Shown one piece after another: positions 23,836 to 33,032 of a stretch of 64,000 bases of DNA. Origin of the DNA: Kiritimatiellia bacterium (GTDB taxonomy: Bacteria > Verrucomicrobiota > Kiritimatiellia > CAIVKH01); contig JANWZO010000012.1 of the NCBI GenBank assembly GCA_025054615.1, positions 23,363 to 87,362 of the forward strand, in the 5' to 3' direction. Within the stretch, counting starts at the first letter, position 1, and the number at the start of each line of letters is the position of its first letter. A program made the translations under genes and the position numbers. The notes beneath the pieces are model-generated. The model saw only the letters and a program-made list of their open reading frames with translations, had not been told where the DNA came from and did no database searches.

Positions 23836-26800
23836 GCTGCCACCTCCGCAGGACGATTGCCATAGATCAGATAATAAACCACCGGGATCACCACGAGGGT
23901 GAACAGGGTCGACACAAACAATCCGAAGATCAGCGACCAGGCCAACCCGCTGAAAATCGGGTCCAGGGTGATCGGCCACGCCCCAAGCAACGTGGTCCCC
24001 GCGGTCAACACAATCGGGCGCAGGCGAACGGCGCCCGACTCCAAAATGGCATCGGCAATCGGGCGCCCGCGCTCGACCTGCAGGCGGATGAAGTCAATCA
24101 GGATGATGCCGTTTCGCACCACGATGCCAGCCAGTGCGATCATCCCGATCATGGCCGTGGCCGTGAAAAACACGGGGTCGGGATAGCCGGCGACCGGCCG
24201 GTTGACCAAAACATTCAGCAACCAAAAGCCCGGCATTATGCCGATCATCGTCAGTGGAATCGAAAGCATGATCACCCCGGGCAGCGCATAGGACCTCGTC
24301 TCGTAAACCAGCAGGACGTAAATCCCCAGCAGAGCGGCGGCGAAGGCGAGCCCCAAATCGCGGAACACATCGACCGTGATCTTCCATTCGCCCTCGCCCG
24401 CCCATTCAACCCGAATGCCATCCGGCAGCGGGTGTTTCTTGAACCAGCTCTTGAGGGCCAGCACTGGATAAGCCGGCCCGCGGCCCGCTGTGTCCGCCGT
24501 CACATAGACGACGCGCTCAAGATTCTTGTGAAAAATGGTCTTGTCCTCCACCGTGGTTTCAAACGAACCGATCTCGCCGAGCTGGACCAGATTCCCTCCC
24601 TGACCTTTGACCGGAATCGTCTTGAGACGCTCGACATCCGACCGCAGGGCTCGCGGAAGTTGCAGGCGGATTGGCGTCTCGTTCTGTTCGCCCGGCGCGT
24701 GCAGGACACCGGCATCGTATCCGCCCAGCGCGATGCGGAGCGTTCGCGCGGCAGCCTCCACGGATACGCCGTTTCGGGCGGCCTTGTCGCGGTCCAGTCG
24801 GTAGACCACTTTGGGCTGGTCGGCCTCGACGTAGTCGTCGACATCCACCACGCCGCGCTCTTCCCGCATCCGCTTCTTGACGATTTCCGCAGCGGCGATC
24901 AGCTCCGCGTAGCGGTGATGCGGGCGTCCGTAAATTTCGGCCACAATCGTCGCCAGGACCGGCGGACCGGGCGGGACTTCGACAATCTTGACCGACGCGC
25001 CCCATTTGGCCGCAATGCGCTCCACATCGGGACGGATGCGCAGAGCGATCGCATGGCTGTTCATCTTGCGCTGCTTTCGATGCGCGAGGTTGATGCGAAT
25101 GTCGGCGACATGCGGGCCCTGCCGAAGGTAATAGTGGCGGACCAGTCCGTTGAAATCCATCGGGCTGGCGCCTCCGCTAATCGACGTGAAATTTTGCACC
25201 TCGGGGACGGTGCGCAGAAACGCCTCAAGATCTCGGACGACTGCGTCGGTCGTCTCCAGCGGCGTCCCCTCCGGCATATCGACGACCAACTGCAGTTCGT
25301 TTTTGTTGTCGAACGGCAACATTTTCAGCGGTACGACCCCCAGCGCGAGCGCCACCGAGCCGACAAACAACAGCGCGACCACAGTGAGCATCCGCCTCGC
25401 CTTCCTCCGCGATTCGATGAACGGTCGCACGAGCCGGGAGTAAACCCGATACACGGGAGAACGGGTCACATCCCCGGACGTTTCGTCGTGCGAGGCGAAG
25501 TCCGCGCCTTTGAGCATCACCTTGGAAACCCACGGCGTGATCATGAGCGAGACGATCATCGAGCTAAGCATCGCCAGCGGCACATTCAGCGCCATTGGCC
25601 GCATGTATGGACCCATCATTCCCGTGATGAAAAACATGGGCACAAAGGCGACCATCACGGCCAGTGTCGCGAGAATCAGCGGGGGCATGACCTCGTTCAT
25701 CGCCGTGAGGATCGCCTCATCGCGGCGCTGCTTGCCGAGCTTGAGGTGGCGATAAATGTTCTCGACCGCGACGATCGGATCGTCGACCAGAAGGCCGAGC
25801 GCCAGGATGAGCGCGAACAAGGTAACCCGGTTGATCGTATATCCCGCGAGGTAGTTGACGAGGAGCGTCAATGAATACGTGATCGGAACCGCCAGCGCGA
25901 CAATCAAGCCCACCCGCCAGTTCATGATCAGCGCAATGAGCACGATCACCGTAATCACCGCTTCGCCGAGGCTCGTGACCAGGCTATTGACCTTTTCATT
26001 CGCCGTTTGCCCATAGTCCCGAGTCACGACGGCCTCCACTTCATGCGGGATGATCACGCCGCGCAGCGATTCGATCATCGCTCGGACCTCCCGCGTGACG
26101 TGGACCGCATTGCTGCCCTTCTTCTTGGCGACGGCGATCGTCACGGCGGGCTGCGGCTCGGCTGCTGATTGGCCGGCCGAAGCCGCGGGACCGAAGCCGA
26201 AACGGGAATAGGTCTTCAATTCGGCCGGGCCGTCGAGCACTTCGGCAACGTCGCGCAGATATACCGGTCGGCCATCGTGCAGCCCCACGAGCAAATCGGC
26301 CACCTCGCGCGCGTCTTTGAGGAATGGCCCCGCAGACACCTTCACCGACACGCCCGCCTGGTCGAACGAGCCGCTCTCCAACTGGGCGTTCGACGCTTGA
26401 ATCGCCGCCGCCACCTCTCCCGGCGACATTCCATACGCGGCCAGGCGGTTCGCATCGAGTTGGACGGTCACCACGCGCTTTTCTCCGCCGTGGATCGTGA
26501 TCGCGGCGGTGTTCTCGATGTGTTGCAGACGGGCGACAACCTCCTCCGCGATACGATAGAGCTCGAACGTGTCGTACCTGCGGCTGGTCAGCGTAACATT
26601 CACCACGGGAACGTCATCGACCTCGACCGGCTTAATAACCCAGCCGGTTATGCCGGGCGTCACCTTGTCGACGTTTTGGAAAACCTTGTTGTAGAGTTTG
26701 ATCAGGCTTTCCTCACGGTCCTCGCCGACAAAAAATCGAACCGTGATGATCGCCTGCCCGGGCATGGACATCGAGTAGACGTACTCGACTCCATCGATCT

Positions 26801-27038
26801 GATAGAGCATCCGCTCTAGCCGGGACGCGACCAGCCGCTCCACTTCCTCCGCACTGCCGCCAGGATACTGCACAAAGATGTCCGCTAGCGGCACGACGAT
26901 TTGCGGCTCCTCCTCCCGCGGCGTCGCCAGCAGGGCGATTGCGCCCGCCGCCAGCGCAACCAACATCAGAAGGATCGAAAGATTCCCGCGAAGAAACGCC
27001 TCGATCAGGCGGGCGACACCTGAATGGGACCCATTCAT
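23832..27038 (-). CDS. RND efflux transporter permease (AcrB/CusA superfamily)
   Basis: A 1068-aa inner-membrane pump with the RND duplication: TM1 near residues 15-35 (LSILLMLVALAAGAIALL), two large periplasmic loops and twelve helices. TM4 has the proton-relay aspartates in LGLLVDDPIVAVENIY. The first loop contains VQYPGGSAEEVERLVASRLE and DGVEYVYSMSMPGQAI, typical of the superfamily. The ATG at 27038 overlaps the membrane-fusion stop (TGATG). No TolC-type outer-membrane partner is in the window. Substrate class (metal or hydrophobe) cannot be fixed; the neighbours favour metal. Confidence 0.92.
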   Translation of the reverse strand: MNGSHSGVARLIEAFLRGNLSILLMLVALAAGAIALLATPREEEPQIVVPLADIFVQYPGGSAEEVERLVASRLERMLYQIDGVEYVYSMSMPGQAIITVRFFVGEDREESLIKLYNKVFQNVDKVTPGITGWVIKPVEVDDVPVVNVTLTSRRYDTFELYRIAEEVVARLQHIENTAAITIHGGEKRVVTVQLDANRLAAYGMSPGEVAAAIQASNAQLESGSFDQAGVSVKVSAGPFLKDAREVADLLVGLHDGRPVYLRDVAEVLDGPAELKTYSRFGFGPAASAGQSAAEPQPAVTIAVAKKKGSNAVHVTREVRAMIESLRGVIIPHEVEAVVTRDYGQTANEKVNSLVTSLGEAVITVIVLIALIMNWRVGLIVALAVPITYSLTLLVNYLAGYTINRVTLFALILALGLLVDDPIVAVENIYRHLKLGKQRRDEAILTAMNEVMPPLILATLAVMVAFVPMFFITGMMGPYMRPMALNVPLAMLSSMIVSLMITPWVSKVMLKGADFASHDETSGDVTRSPVYRVYSRLVRPFIESRRKARRMLTVVALLFVGSVALALGVVPLKMLPFDNKNELQLVVDMPEGTPLETTDAVVRDLEAFLRTVPEVQNFTSISGGASPMDFNGLVRHYYLRQGPHVADIRINLAHRKQRKMNSHAIALRIRPDVERIAAKWGASVKIVEVPPGPPVLATIVAEIYGRPHHRYAELIAAAEIVKKRMREERGVVDVDDYVEADQPKVVYRLDRDKAARNGVSVEAAARTLRIALGGYDAGVLHAPGEQNETPIRLQLPRALRSDVERLKTIPVKGQGGNLVQLGEIGSFETTVEDKTIFHKNLERVVYVTADTAGRGPAYPVLALKSWFKKHPLPDGIRVEWAGEGEWKITVDVFRDLGLAFAAALLGIYVLLVYETRSYALPGVIMLSIPLTMIGIMPGFWLLNVLVNRPVAGYPDPVFFTATAMIGMIALAGIVVRNGIILIDFIRLQVERGRPIADAILESGAVRLRPIVLTAGTTLLGAWPITLDPIFSGLAWSLIFGLFVSTLFTLVVIPVVYYLIYGNRPAEVAA

Positions 27039-28033
27039 CACCGGGCCTCCGCCAAAATCACATCCCCATCCGCCAGCCCCGCGAGAATCTCCACCCGCCC
27101 TCCGACGGACGGTCCTGTCCGGACGAGGCGGTCGACGACACGGTCCCCGCGCACCAGCCCAACCGTCTCGAGCTGGCCAACGCGACGTACCGACGAAGCG
27201 GGCGCGAAAATAGCCAGCCGCGGCTCCGTCTCCACCCAAAGTCGGCCAAACGCACCGGGTAGCAGATCCGCTTCCGGCCGTTGCAGGTCAACACGCACGA
27301 TCTGCGTGCGGCTCCGAGGATCGATTTCCCCGACAATCTCTGCCACGACGCCGGACAAGGAGAGGGGCGGATGCTCAACACTGACGGGAACGGACGCACC
27401 GAGCGAAAGAAACCGAATCAATCTGACTGGAGCGGCCGCTTCCAGTCGCATCCGAGTCGGGTCATACAACGCCATTAATTCCTGCCCGGGCGAGGCAAGG
27501 TCGCCCACTTCCACGTGCCGCTCGATGACAACGCCTGTCAAGGGCGAGCGAATTTCCGTGTAGGAGAGCATAACGCGGATGCGGTCCACCTGGGCCCTCG
27601 CAGAGCGATACGCGCTTTCGGCCGCGGTCAGTTCTTGCTCACTTGCGGTCCGAGCCTCGAACAGGCGTCGGGTCCGGTCATAGTCTGCCTCCGCCTGCCT
27701 GAGCTGCGCCTCCGCCGCCGTCAGTTGCTCCCTGATCTCCCGATCATCCAGCACGAGCAGCACCTGCCCCCGTTCGACCCGCTGCCCCGCGGATGCGCGA
27801 ACTTCCGAGACCTGCGCCTGAATTCTCGCCGCAACCTTGACGCGCTCCGCCGCGCTAACCGTCCCCACGACGTCAATCCGGGAGCGCACCTGCTCCACGC
27901 CCACGGTCACGACTGGTACGCCCGCCGGCAGCGGGCGACCTTCCTCGCGATGGACGTAGCCCGGCTGAATCTTGTTACGGCCGCAGCCCACCCAGATGCC
28001 CGCTGCGACCAGGATGATCACGACTTGTTTCAT
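27038..28033 (-). CDS. RND periplasmic adaptor (membrane-fusion) lipoprotein
   Basis: A 331-aa HlyD-type adaptor. It begins with a short signal and lipobox-like IWVGCG, then a barrel-sandwich hybrid (about 45-70 and 155-185; VKVAARIQAQVSEVRASAG, IRSPLTGVVIERHVEVGD) split by an alpha hairpin (95-150), and a C-terminal beta-barrel (APASSVRRVGQ). It joins the RND pump to an outer-membrane channel. It is first in the efflux operon; its leader (28034-28153) carries dense inverted repeats, and its GGAGG can pair with CCUC three bases upstream. Confidence 0.92.
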   Translation of the reverse strand: MKQVVIILVAAGIWVGCGRNKIQPGYVHREEGRPLPAGVPVVTVGVEQVRSRIDVVGTVSAAERVKVAARIQAQVSEVRASAGQRVERGQVLLVLDDREIREQLTAAEAQLRQAEADYDRTRRLFEARTASEQELTAAESAYRSARAQVDRIRVMLSYTEIRSPLTGVVIERHVEVGDLASPGQELMALYDPTRMRLEAAAPVRLIRFLSLGASVPVSVEHPPLSLSGVVAEIVGEIDPRSRTQIVRVDLQRPEADLLPGAFGRLWVETEPRLAIFAPASSVRRVGQLETVGLVRGDRVVDRLVRTGPSVGGRVEILAGLADGDVILAEAR

Positions 28034-28056
28034 GGAACCTCCAAGAGGAAAGATCC

Positions 28057-28135
28057 GTAGTTGAACCTGGCAGTTAGAGCCTGAACTACAAGCTCAGGTT
28101 CCCCGGTAGGCACCGAGATTTCACACCCTGCTACC
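28057..28135. other. interleaved inverted repeats in the efflux/ctaA divergent leader
   Basis: GTAGTT (28057-28062) is complementary to AACTAC (28084-28089) and GAACCTG (28063-28069) to CAGGTTC (28095-28101); the two pairs interleave. A further stem is GGTAG-GCA (28105-28112) with TGCTACC (28129-28135), one base bulged. The region is the leader of the efflux operon on the minus strand and precedes ctaA on the plus strand. Confidence 0.5.
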
Positions 28136-28153
28136 CAGTGAGGGACATCCTCT

Positions 28154-29239
28154 GTGCCGCCGCTTGCAATCCGCATCATTCGGCGTACATATCGACTCAT
28201 GAACGACCCCTGTCGCCCCGTGATTCGCTGGTTGGATGTCGTGTGCGCGATGATTCTGTTGATGGTACTGGTGGGCGGCATCACGCGCTTGACGGAATCC
28301 GGCCTCTCGATGGTGACCTGGGAGCCTATTCTTGGCGTGATCCCTCCGCGCTCTGAGGCGGAATGGCAAATGCGCTTCGATCAATATCGCGCTTACCCAG
28401 AGTACCAACTGATCAAAAAAGGGATGACGCTGGCCGAATTCAAGGTGATCTTTTTTTGGGAATATTTGCACCGCCTGCTGGGCCGACTGATCGGATTGGT
28501 TTACGCACTGCCTCTGATCTGGTTCATCGCCCGCGGCGCTGTCCGAGGGCGGCTGGCGGCGCTGCTGCTTCTGGGACTCGCGCTCGGTGGCCTTCAGGGC
28601 TTCGTCGGGTGGTGGATGGTGAAAAGCGGGCTGGATCAGAACCCTTATGTGAGTCCGCTTCGCCTCGCGATCCATTTGGGACTCGCGCTGTTCCTTCTCT
28701 CGTTTCTGTGGTGGATCCGTTTGGATCTCGCGAAACCTCGCCCTCGCTTCACAAGGACGGAACGGCGGCCCCTTCAGGGGTTGGCGCGCGGCTTCGCCGC
28801 CCTGCTCATCCTCCAGATCTTCTACGGCGCGCTGACCGCGGGACTGAACGCAGGCTACATGTACAACACGTTTCCGCTGATGATGGGCCGCGTCTTCCCG
28901 CCCGGGATGTGGTCCATGAATTCGGGCTTTTTGAATCTGTTCGAAAATGCCGTGACTGTCCAATGGATCCACCGCGCTCTTGGATGGCTGGTGTTGGCAT
29001 TCGCCATCGGCCTGTGGCTTGCGGGTCGTCGACATCTGGCGCCCAACACGCTCGCGCGCCGCGCGGCCACCGCTGTTTTGCTGCTGACCGTGCTGCAGTT
29101 TCTGCTAGGCGTCGGGACACTCCTATTGAAAGTTCCCATTTGGCTCGGCGTCTCCCACCAGGTGAATGCCGCCCTGCTGCTCCTGGCGGCCGTCACGCTG
29201 ATCTACGCGACGCCTGCCAGCCGCCACACAACGGCGTAA
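28154..29239 (+). CDS. ctaA: haem A synthase (CtaA/COX15)
   Basis: A 361-aa integral membrane enzyme that oxidises haem O to haem A for aa3-type cytochrome oxidase. Conserved haem-ligand histidine regions are present in FFWEYLHRLLGRLIG, RLAIHLGLAL, VQWIHRALGW and GVSHQVNAALL, with the LVGGITRLTESGLSM signature early on and about eight helices. GTG 28154 has AGGGA eight bases upstream; ATG 28199 is an alternative that trims a basic leader. It implies aerobic respiration, though no oxidase genes are in the window. Confidence 0.93.
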   Translation: MPPLAIRIIRRTYRLMNDPCRPVIRWLDVVCAMILLMVLVGGITRLTESGLSMVTWEPILGVIPPRSEAEWQMRFDQYRAYPEYQLIKKGMTLAEFKVIFFWEYLHRLLGRLIGLVYALPLIWFIARGAVRGRLAALLLLGLALGGLQGFVGWWMVKSGLDQNPYVSPLRLAIHLGLALFLLSFLWWIRLDLAKPRPRFTRTERRPLQGLARGFAALLILQIFYGALTAGLNAGYMYNTFPLMMGRVFPPGMWSMNSGFLNLFENAVTVQWIHRALGWLVLAFAIGLWLAGRRHLAPNTLARRAATAVLLLTVLQFLLGVGTLLLKVPIWLGVSHQVNAALLLLAAVTLIYATPASRHTTA

Positions 29240-29337
29240 GGCTTCTTGAGAGCCGCGCTGCGCCACGTAATCGCCGCTGGAGTTCGCGGCGCCTGTGGCG
29301 TATCTTCGCGGCTTTCGGTTTGTTGAAGGAACTGCCG

Positions 29338-32049
29338 ATGATGACATCAGCTCAAATCCGCCAGTCGTTTCTGGATTTCTTCCGGTCAAAAGGACACACG
29401 ATCGTGCCGTCCTCGAGTCTGATGCCGGACTCCCCCAACCTGCTGTTTACCAACGCTGGCATGAATCAGTTCGTGCCCATATTCCTGGGTCAACAACCCT
29501 GCCCTTATCAGCCGCCCCGCGCTGCCGATACGCAAAAGTGCATCCGCGCCGGCGGCAAACACAACGACCTCGAGGACGTCGGCCTCGACACCTACCACCA
29601 TACGTTCTTTGAAATGCTCGGAAACTGGAGCTTTGGCGACTATTTCAAAAAGGAAGCAATCGAGTGGGCGTGGGAACTTCTGACCGAGGTCTGGAAATTT
29701 CCGCCAGCCCGGCTCTATGCCACTGTGTACAGCCCAGACAAGTCCAAAGGCGATCCGGCGGAATTCGACCAGGAGGCGCATGAGCATTGGTCCCGTATTT
29801 TTGAAAGCGCAGGACTCGACCCCGCCGTCCACATCGTAACTGGCGGCCGCAAGGACAATTTTTGGATGATGGGCGAAACCGGTCCGTGCGGACCCTGTTC
29901 GGAAATCCATGTCGATCTGACCCCCGGCGGGGACACCCGCGGATCGCTCGTGAACAAAGGCTCCGCGGAATGCATCGAGATCTGGAACCTGGTGTTCATC
30001 CAGTTCAACGCCGAACCCGACGGCTCGTTTTCGCCCCTGCCGGCTCGACATGTCGACACAGGCATGGGTTTCGAGCGCGTCACGGCCATCCTTCAGTGCA
30101 CTCGCCAGTTCACGGACTTTTCACGGGTAGTTTCCAACTATGAAACGGACGTCTTCCGTCCCCTTTTCGACGCGCTCGAGCGGCTCAGCGGAAAACGATA
30201 CGGGTCAACTCTCCCGTCGCCGGGCACTGCCGGCGCGACCGCCCAGGAGAAGATCGACATCGCGTTCCGCGTCATCGCCGATCACATCCGCACGCTCGCG
30301 TTCGCGATCGCGGATGGAATTATGCCGGGCAACACGGACCGCCACTACGTGCTCCGCCGTATCCTGCGCCGGGCCGTCCGGTATGGCCGGTCGCTCGGAT
30401 TCCACGAACCTTTCTTCTTCAAGCTCGCCGAGGTCCTTGCGGATACGATGGGCGACGTGTTTCCGGAGGTCCGCACTCAGAAGGCCCGCATCCAGGAAGT
30501 CCTGCGCGTCGAGGAGGAGGCCTTCAATCGCACGCTGGACCGAGGAATCGAGCTCTTCCGCGAACAGGCTGGCTCTCTCGGCCGGGGAGGCGTGCTCGAT
30601 GGGGCTTTCGCGTTCAAACTCTATGATACGTATGGCTTCCCGCTGGACCTGACCGAGCTGATGGCCCGCGAACAGGGTCTCACCGTCGACCGCGCGGGAT
30701 TCGACGCAGAAATGGAAAAACAGCGGGCCCGCGCAAGAGCCGCCCAGAAAAAAACCGTCATCGAAGTTTCCGCCGTCGCTGCGGAAGCCGTCACCGAATT
30801 TGTCGGCTACGAGCGGCTCGAGGCCGACGCGCGCGTCCTCGATGTGGTCGACGTGAAAGGCCGGACCGCCGTCATTGCGGACCGCTCGCCCTGTTACGCC
30901 GAGATGGGCGGCCAGGTTGGCGACACGGGTCGGATCCGTGAGGGCGGCCGGCTCTGGAGGATCGTCGACACGCAAAAGGCCGGTCGCGCCGTGCTCCACC
31001 TTCTCGACAGTCCCGATGCACCGGAGCCCGGCTCGCCGGTCACACTTGACGTGGACCGCGAGCGCCGCGCCGCGATCCAGCGGCATCACACCGCCACACA
31101 CCTTTTCCATTGGGCCCTCCACGAAGTCGTCAGTCGCGATGCCTCCCAGAAGGGTTCCTATGTGGGGCCTGACAAATTGACCTTCGATTTCAACAGTGCG
31201 CCACTAACCCCTGGCCAACTGTCAGATCTTGAGCGTCTGGTCAACGAACGAATCGTCGAGAACGCACCAGTCTTTTGGCGGGAGGTACCGTATGCCGATG
31301 TCCGGGGGCGGCGCGATATCCTTCAATTCTTTGGAGAAAAATATGGCGAAACGGTCCGGGTCGTGCAGATTGGCGGGGCGCCGGGCAGCTTGGATGGCTT
31401 TTCCATGGAGCTGTGCGGAGGAACCCACACACGCGCCACCGGCGAACTCGGGTTGTTCCGAATCGTCTCGGAAAGCGCCATCGCCGCGGGAATCCGACGC
31501 GTGGAGGCCGTGGCCGGCCTGGCAGCTTGGCAATCCATCAACGACGATCTTTGCCGACTCAAGCGAAGTGCTGCCCTTTTGAATGTGGGACCCGCCGAAC
31601 TCGAGCGGCGAATCGAATCGTTGCTTGCCCATCAGAAGGAACTGGAAAAACAGCTAAAAACACTTCAGGCCCGCCAAGCCGCCAGCCGGGCGGAGGCGCT
31701 GCTGACTCACGCGCAAACTATCGGCGGCACGCCCGTAATCGTTGCCGACGTCGGCGAAGCCGACGCAGAAACTCTCGGAACCATGGCTGAACACCTCAAA
31801 GGGCGATGGGATGGCATTCTCGTCCTCGCCGGCTCGGCGGAGGGAACGGTGTCGATGGTTGCAGCCGTTCCCGCGGCGTTCGGCAAGCGTGCACCTGCCG
31901 GGCAGTTGATCCAGGCCATCGCACCGTTGGTCGGCGGCCGAGGCGGCGGCAGGCCGGACTTCGCGCGCGGGGGCGGCAAAAATCCCGAGGGGCTCGGCGC
32001 GGCACTTGCCGCCGCTCGGGATTGGCTCTCTGCGCGGCTGGCCGGGTAA
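29338..32049 (+). CDS. alaS: alanyl-tRNA synthetase
   Basis: A 903-aa class II synthetase. The catalytic core begins with RQSFLDFFRSKGH and includes FTNAGMNQFVPIFLG; the editing domain has the zinc ligands HHTATHLFH and CGGTHTRATGEL; a C-terminal DHHA1/oligomerisation part ends near GRPDFARGGG. AAGGA lies seven bases before the ATG at 29338. The frame is open back to 28363 through ctaA in another frame, but that part is not protein-like. Slightly longer than E. coli AlaRS (876 aa). Confidence 0.97.
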   Translation: MMTSAQIRQSFLDFFRSKGHTIVPSSSLMPDSPNLLFTNAGMNQFVPIFLGQQPCPYQPPRAADTQKCIRAGGKHNDLEDVGLDTYHHTFFEMLGNWSFGDYFKKEAIEWAWELLTEVWKFPPARLYATVYSPDKSKGDPAEFDQEAHEHWSRIFESAGLDPAVHIVTGGRKDNFWMMGETGPCGPCSEIHVDLTPGGDTRGSLVNKGSAECIEIWNLVFIQFNAEPDGSFSPLPARHVDTGMGFERVTAILQCTRQFTDFSRVVSNYETDVFRPLFDALERLSGKRYGSTLPSPGTAGATAQEKIDIAFRVIADHIRTLAFAIADGIMPGNTDRHYVLRRILRRAVRYGRSLGFHEPFFFKLAEVLADTMGDVFPEVRTQKARIQEVLRVEEEAFNRTLDRGIELFREQAGSLGRGGVLDGAFAFKLYDTYGFPLDLTELMAREQGLTVDRAGFDAEMEKQRARARAAQKKTVIEVSAVAAEAVTEFVGYERLEADARVLDVVDVKGRTAVIADRSPCYAEMGGQVGDTGRIREGGRLWRIVDTQKAGRAVLHLLDSPDAPEPGSPVTLDVDRERRAAIQRHHTATHLFHWALHEVVSRDASQKGSYVGPDKLTFDFNSAPLTPGQLSDLERLVNERIVENAPVFWREVPYADVRGRRDILQFFGEKYGETVRVVQIGGAPGSLDGFSMELCGGTHTRATGELGLFRIVSESAIAAGIRRVEAVAGLAAWQSINDDLCRLKRSAALLNVGPAELERRIESLLAHQKELEKQLKTLQARQAASRAEALLTHAQTIGGTPVIVADVGEADAETLGTMAEHLKGRWDGILVLAGSAEGTVSMVAAVPAAFGKRAPAGQLIQAIAPLVGGRGGGRPDFARGGGKNPEGLGAALAAARDWLSARLAG

Positions 32050-32079
32050 AAACAAAGGGCGCGACTCTCGGCCGCGCCC
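32045..32079 (-). terminator. terminator of the hsp20 cluster
   Basis: A 7-bp GC stem (32057-32063 with 32073-32079, nine-nt loop) is followed on the minus strand by TTTGTTTTT. It lies between convergent alaS and the last hsp20 gene, and its T-run touches the alaS stop codon. Confidence 0.7.
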
Positions 32080-32094
32080 CACGGTGTCCTGAAC

Positions 32095-32607
32095 TTATTC
32101 GGACTCCACCGCGATGGTCTTGCGCTTCGACTGCGCTTCGGGAAGCTTCGGCAAGGTCACCGTCAGGACGCCCTTCTTGAAGGTCGCCTTGGCGTGATCC
32201 TTGTCGAGGCCCGAGGGAAGCGGAATGCTCCGATGGAACTCGCCGTAGCTGCGCTCGACGAGATGGTAATTCCGCTTCTTCTCCTCGCGCTCGTCCTTGC
32301 GCACACCTCGAATCGTCAGGAGATCGTCGTCCAGCGAAACCTGGATGTCCTTTTCATCCAGGCCGGGCAGGTCCGCGACGACCGTTAGCTCCTTTTCCGT
32401 CTCGGATACATCCACGCGAGGCGCAAATGTATCCAGACGGGTAAAGGACGACGGCCACGCCAGACCCCAGGACCGTTCGAAGTCTCCGAAGAAGTCTTCG
32501 AACAGCTTGTTGACCTGGCGGTGAAGTTCGGCGAAAGGATTCTCCTCACGTCGAGCCACCGCAGTCTCCGACGACTCCCGACGCCAAGGAATGAGGCTCC
32601 GTTTCAT
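32095..32607 (-). CDS. Hsp20 small heat-shock protein (third of three)
   Basis: A 170-aa alpha-crystallin-domain holdase. The N-terminal arm (1-60) includes HRQVNKLFEDFFGDFER; the ACD spans about 64-155 (PRVDVSETEKELTVVADLPG, GVRKDEREEKKRNYHLVERSYG then HRSIPLP) and ends with a KRKTIAVES tail. GGAGGT precedes the ATG. It is a distinct paralogue from its two neighbours, so this is not a recent duplication. Its role is to hold unfolding proteins for DnaK/GroEL, which are also encoded in the window. Confidence 0.93.
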   Translation of the reverse strand: MKRSLIPWRRESSETAVARREENPFAELHRQVNKLFEDFFGDFERSWGLAWPSSFTRLDTFAPRVDVSETEKELTVVADLPGLDEKDIQVSLDDDLLTIRGVRKDEREEKKRNYHLVERSYGEFHRSIPLPSGLDKDHAKATFKKGVLTVTLPKLPEAQSKRKTIAVESE

Positions 32608-32633
32608 CTACCTTCACCTCCTTTCGGTATGGA

Positions 32634-33020
32634 TTACTCGGCCCGAACCTCGATGCGGCGCGGTTGCGCGTCGACCGCCTTAGGCAGGACGAGGCGCAGT
32701 ACACCGTTCTTGATCCGGGCGGAAATCCCATTTCGATCCACGTCTTCCGTCAGCGTGAAGGAACGGCGGTATTCAGCCGAACCGAATTCGCGATAGACCA
32801 CTTCACGGCCGGCCGGCTCTTCCGCGACGTTCCGTGCGCTCACAGTCAACACGCGGTTTTCCAGCGTGATGTCGATCTGGTCCTGCCTTACGCCCGGCAG
32901 GTCCATCACGACGACGATTTCCTTGTCCGTCTCGTAGATGTCCGTGGCCGGCGAGTAGACGGGCAGATCGCGCATCTGTTCCGCACGCTGGACCTGGACT
33001 TCGGTAGCCTGCTTCGTCAT
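32634..33020 (-). CDS. Hsp20 small heat-shock protein (second of three)
   Basis: A 128-aa compact member with a short N-terminal arm (1-25) and an ACD at about 26-115 (TDIYETDKEIVVVMDLPGV, VVYREFGSAEYRRSFTL). It lacks the I-x-I tail in a clear form (PRRIEVRAE). GGAGGG lies seven bases before the ATG. Sequence is far from the other two, suggesting hetero-oligomer partners or different clients. Confidence 0.92.
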   Translation of the reverse strand: MTKQATEVQVQRAEQMRDLPVYSPATDIYETDKEIVVVMDLPGVRQDQIDITLENRVLTVSARNVAEEPAGREVVYREFGSAEYRRSFTLTEDVDRNGISARIKNGVLRLVLPKAVDAQPRRIEVRAE

Positions 33021-33032
33021 GGCAATCCCTCC

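Noticed and set aside
24432..25874. 480-codon plus-strand frame opposite the RND pump
   Set aside because: Antisense shadow; His/Arg/Asp-rich text typical of reversed RND codons.
28363..29337. Long N-terminal extension of the alaS frame
   Set aside because: It overlaps ctaA in another frame, has low-complexity arginine-rich text, and the ATG at 29338 has a ribosome site and the family start.
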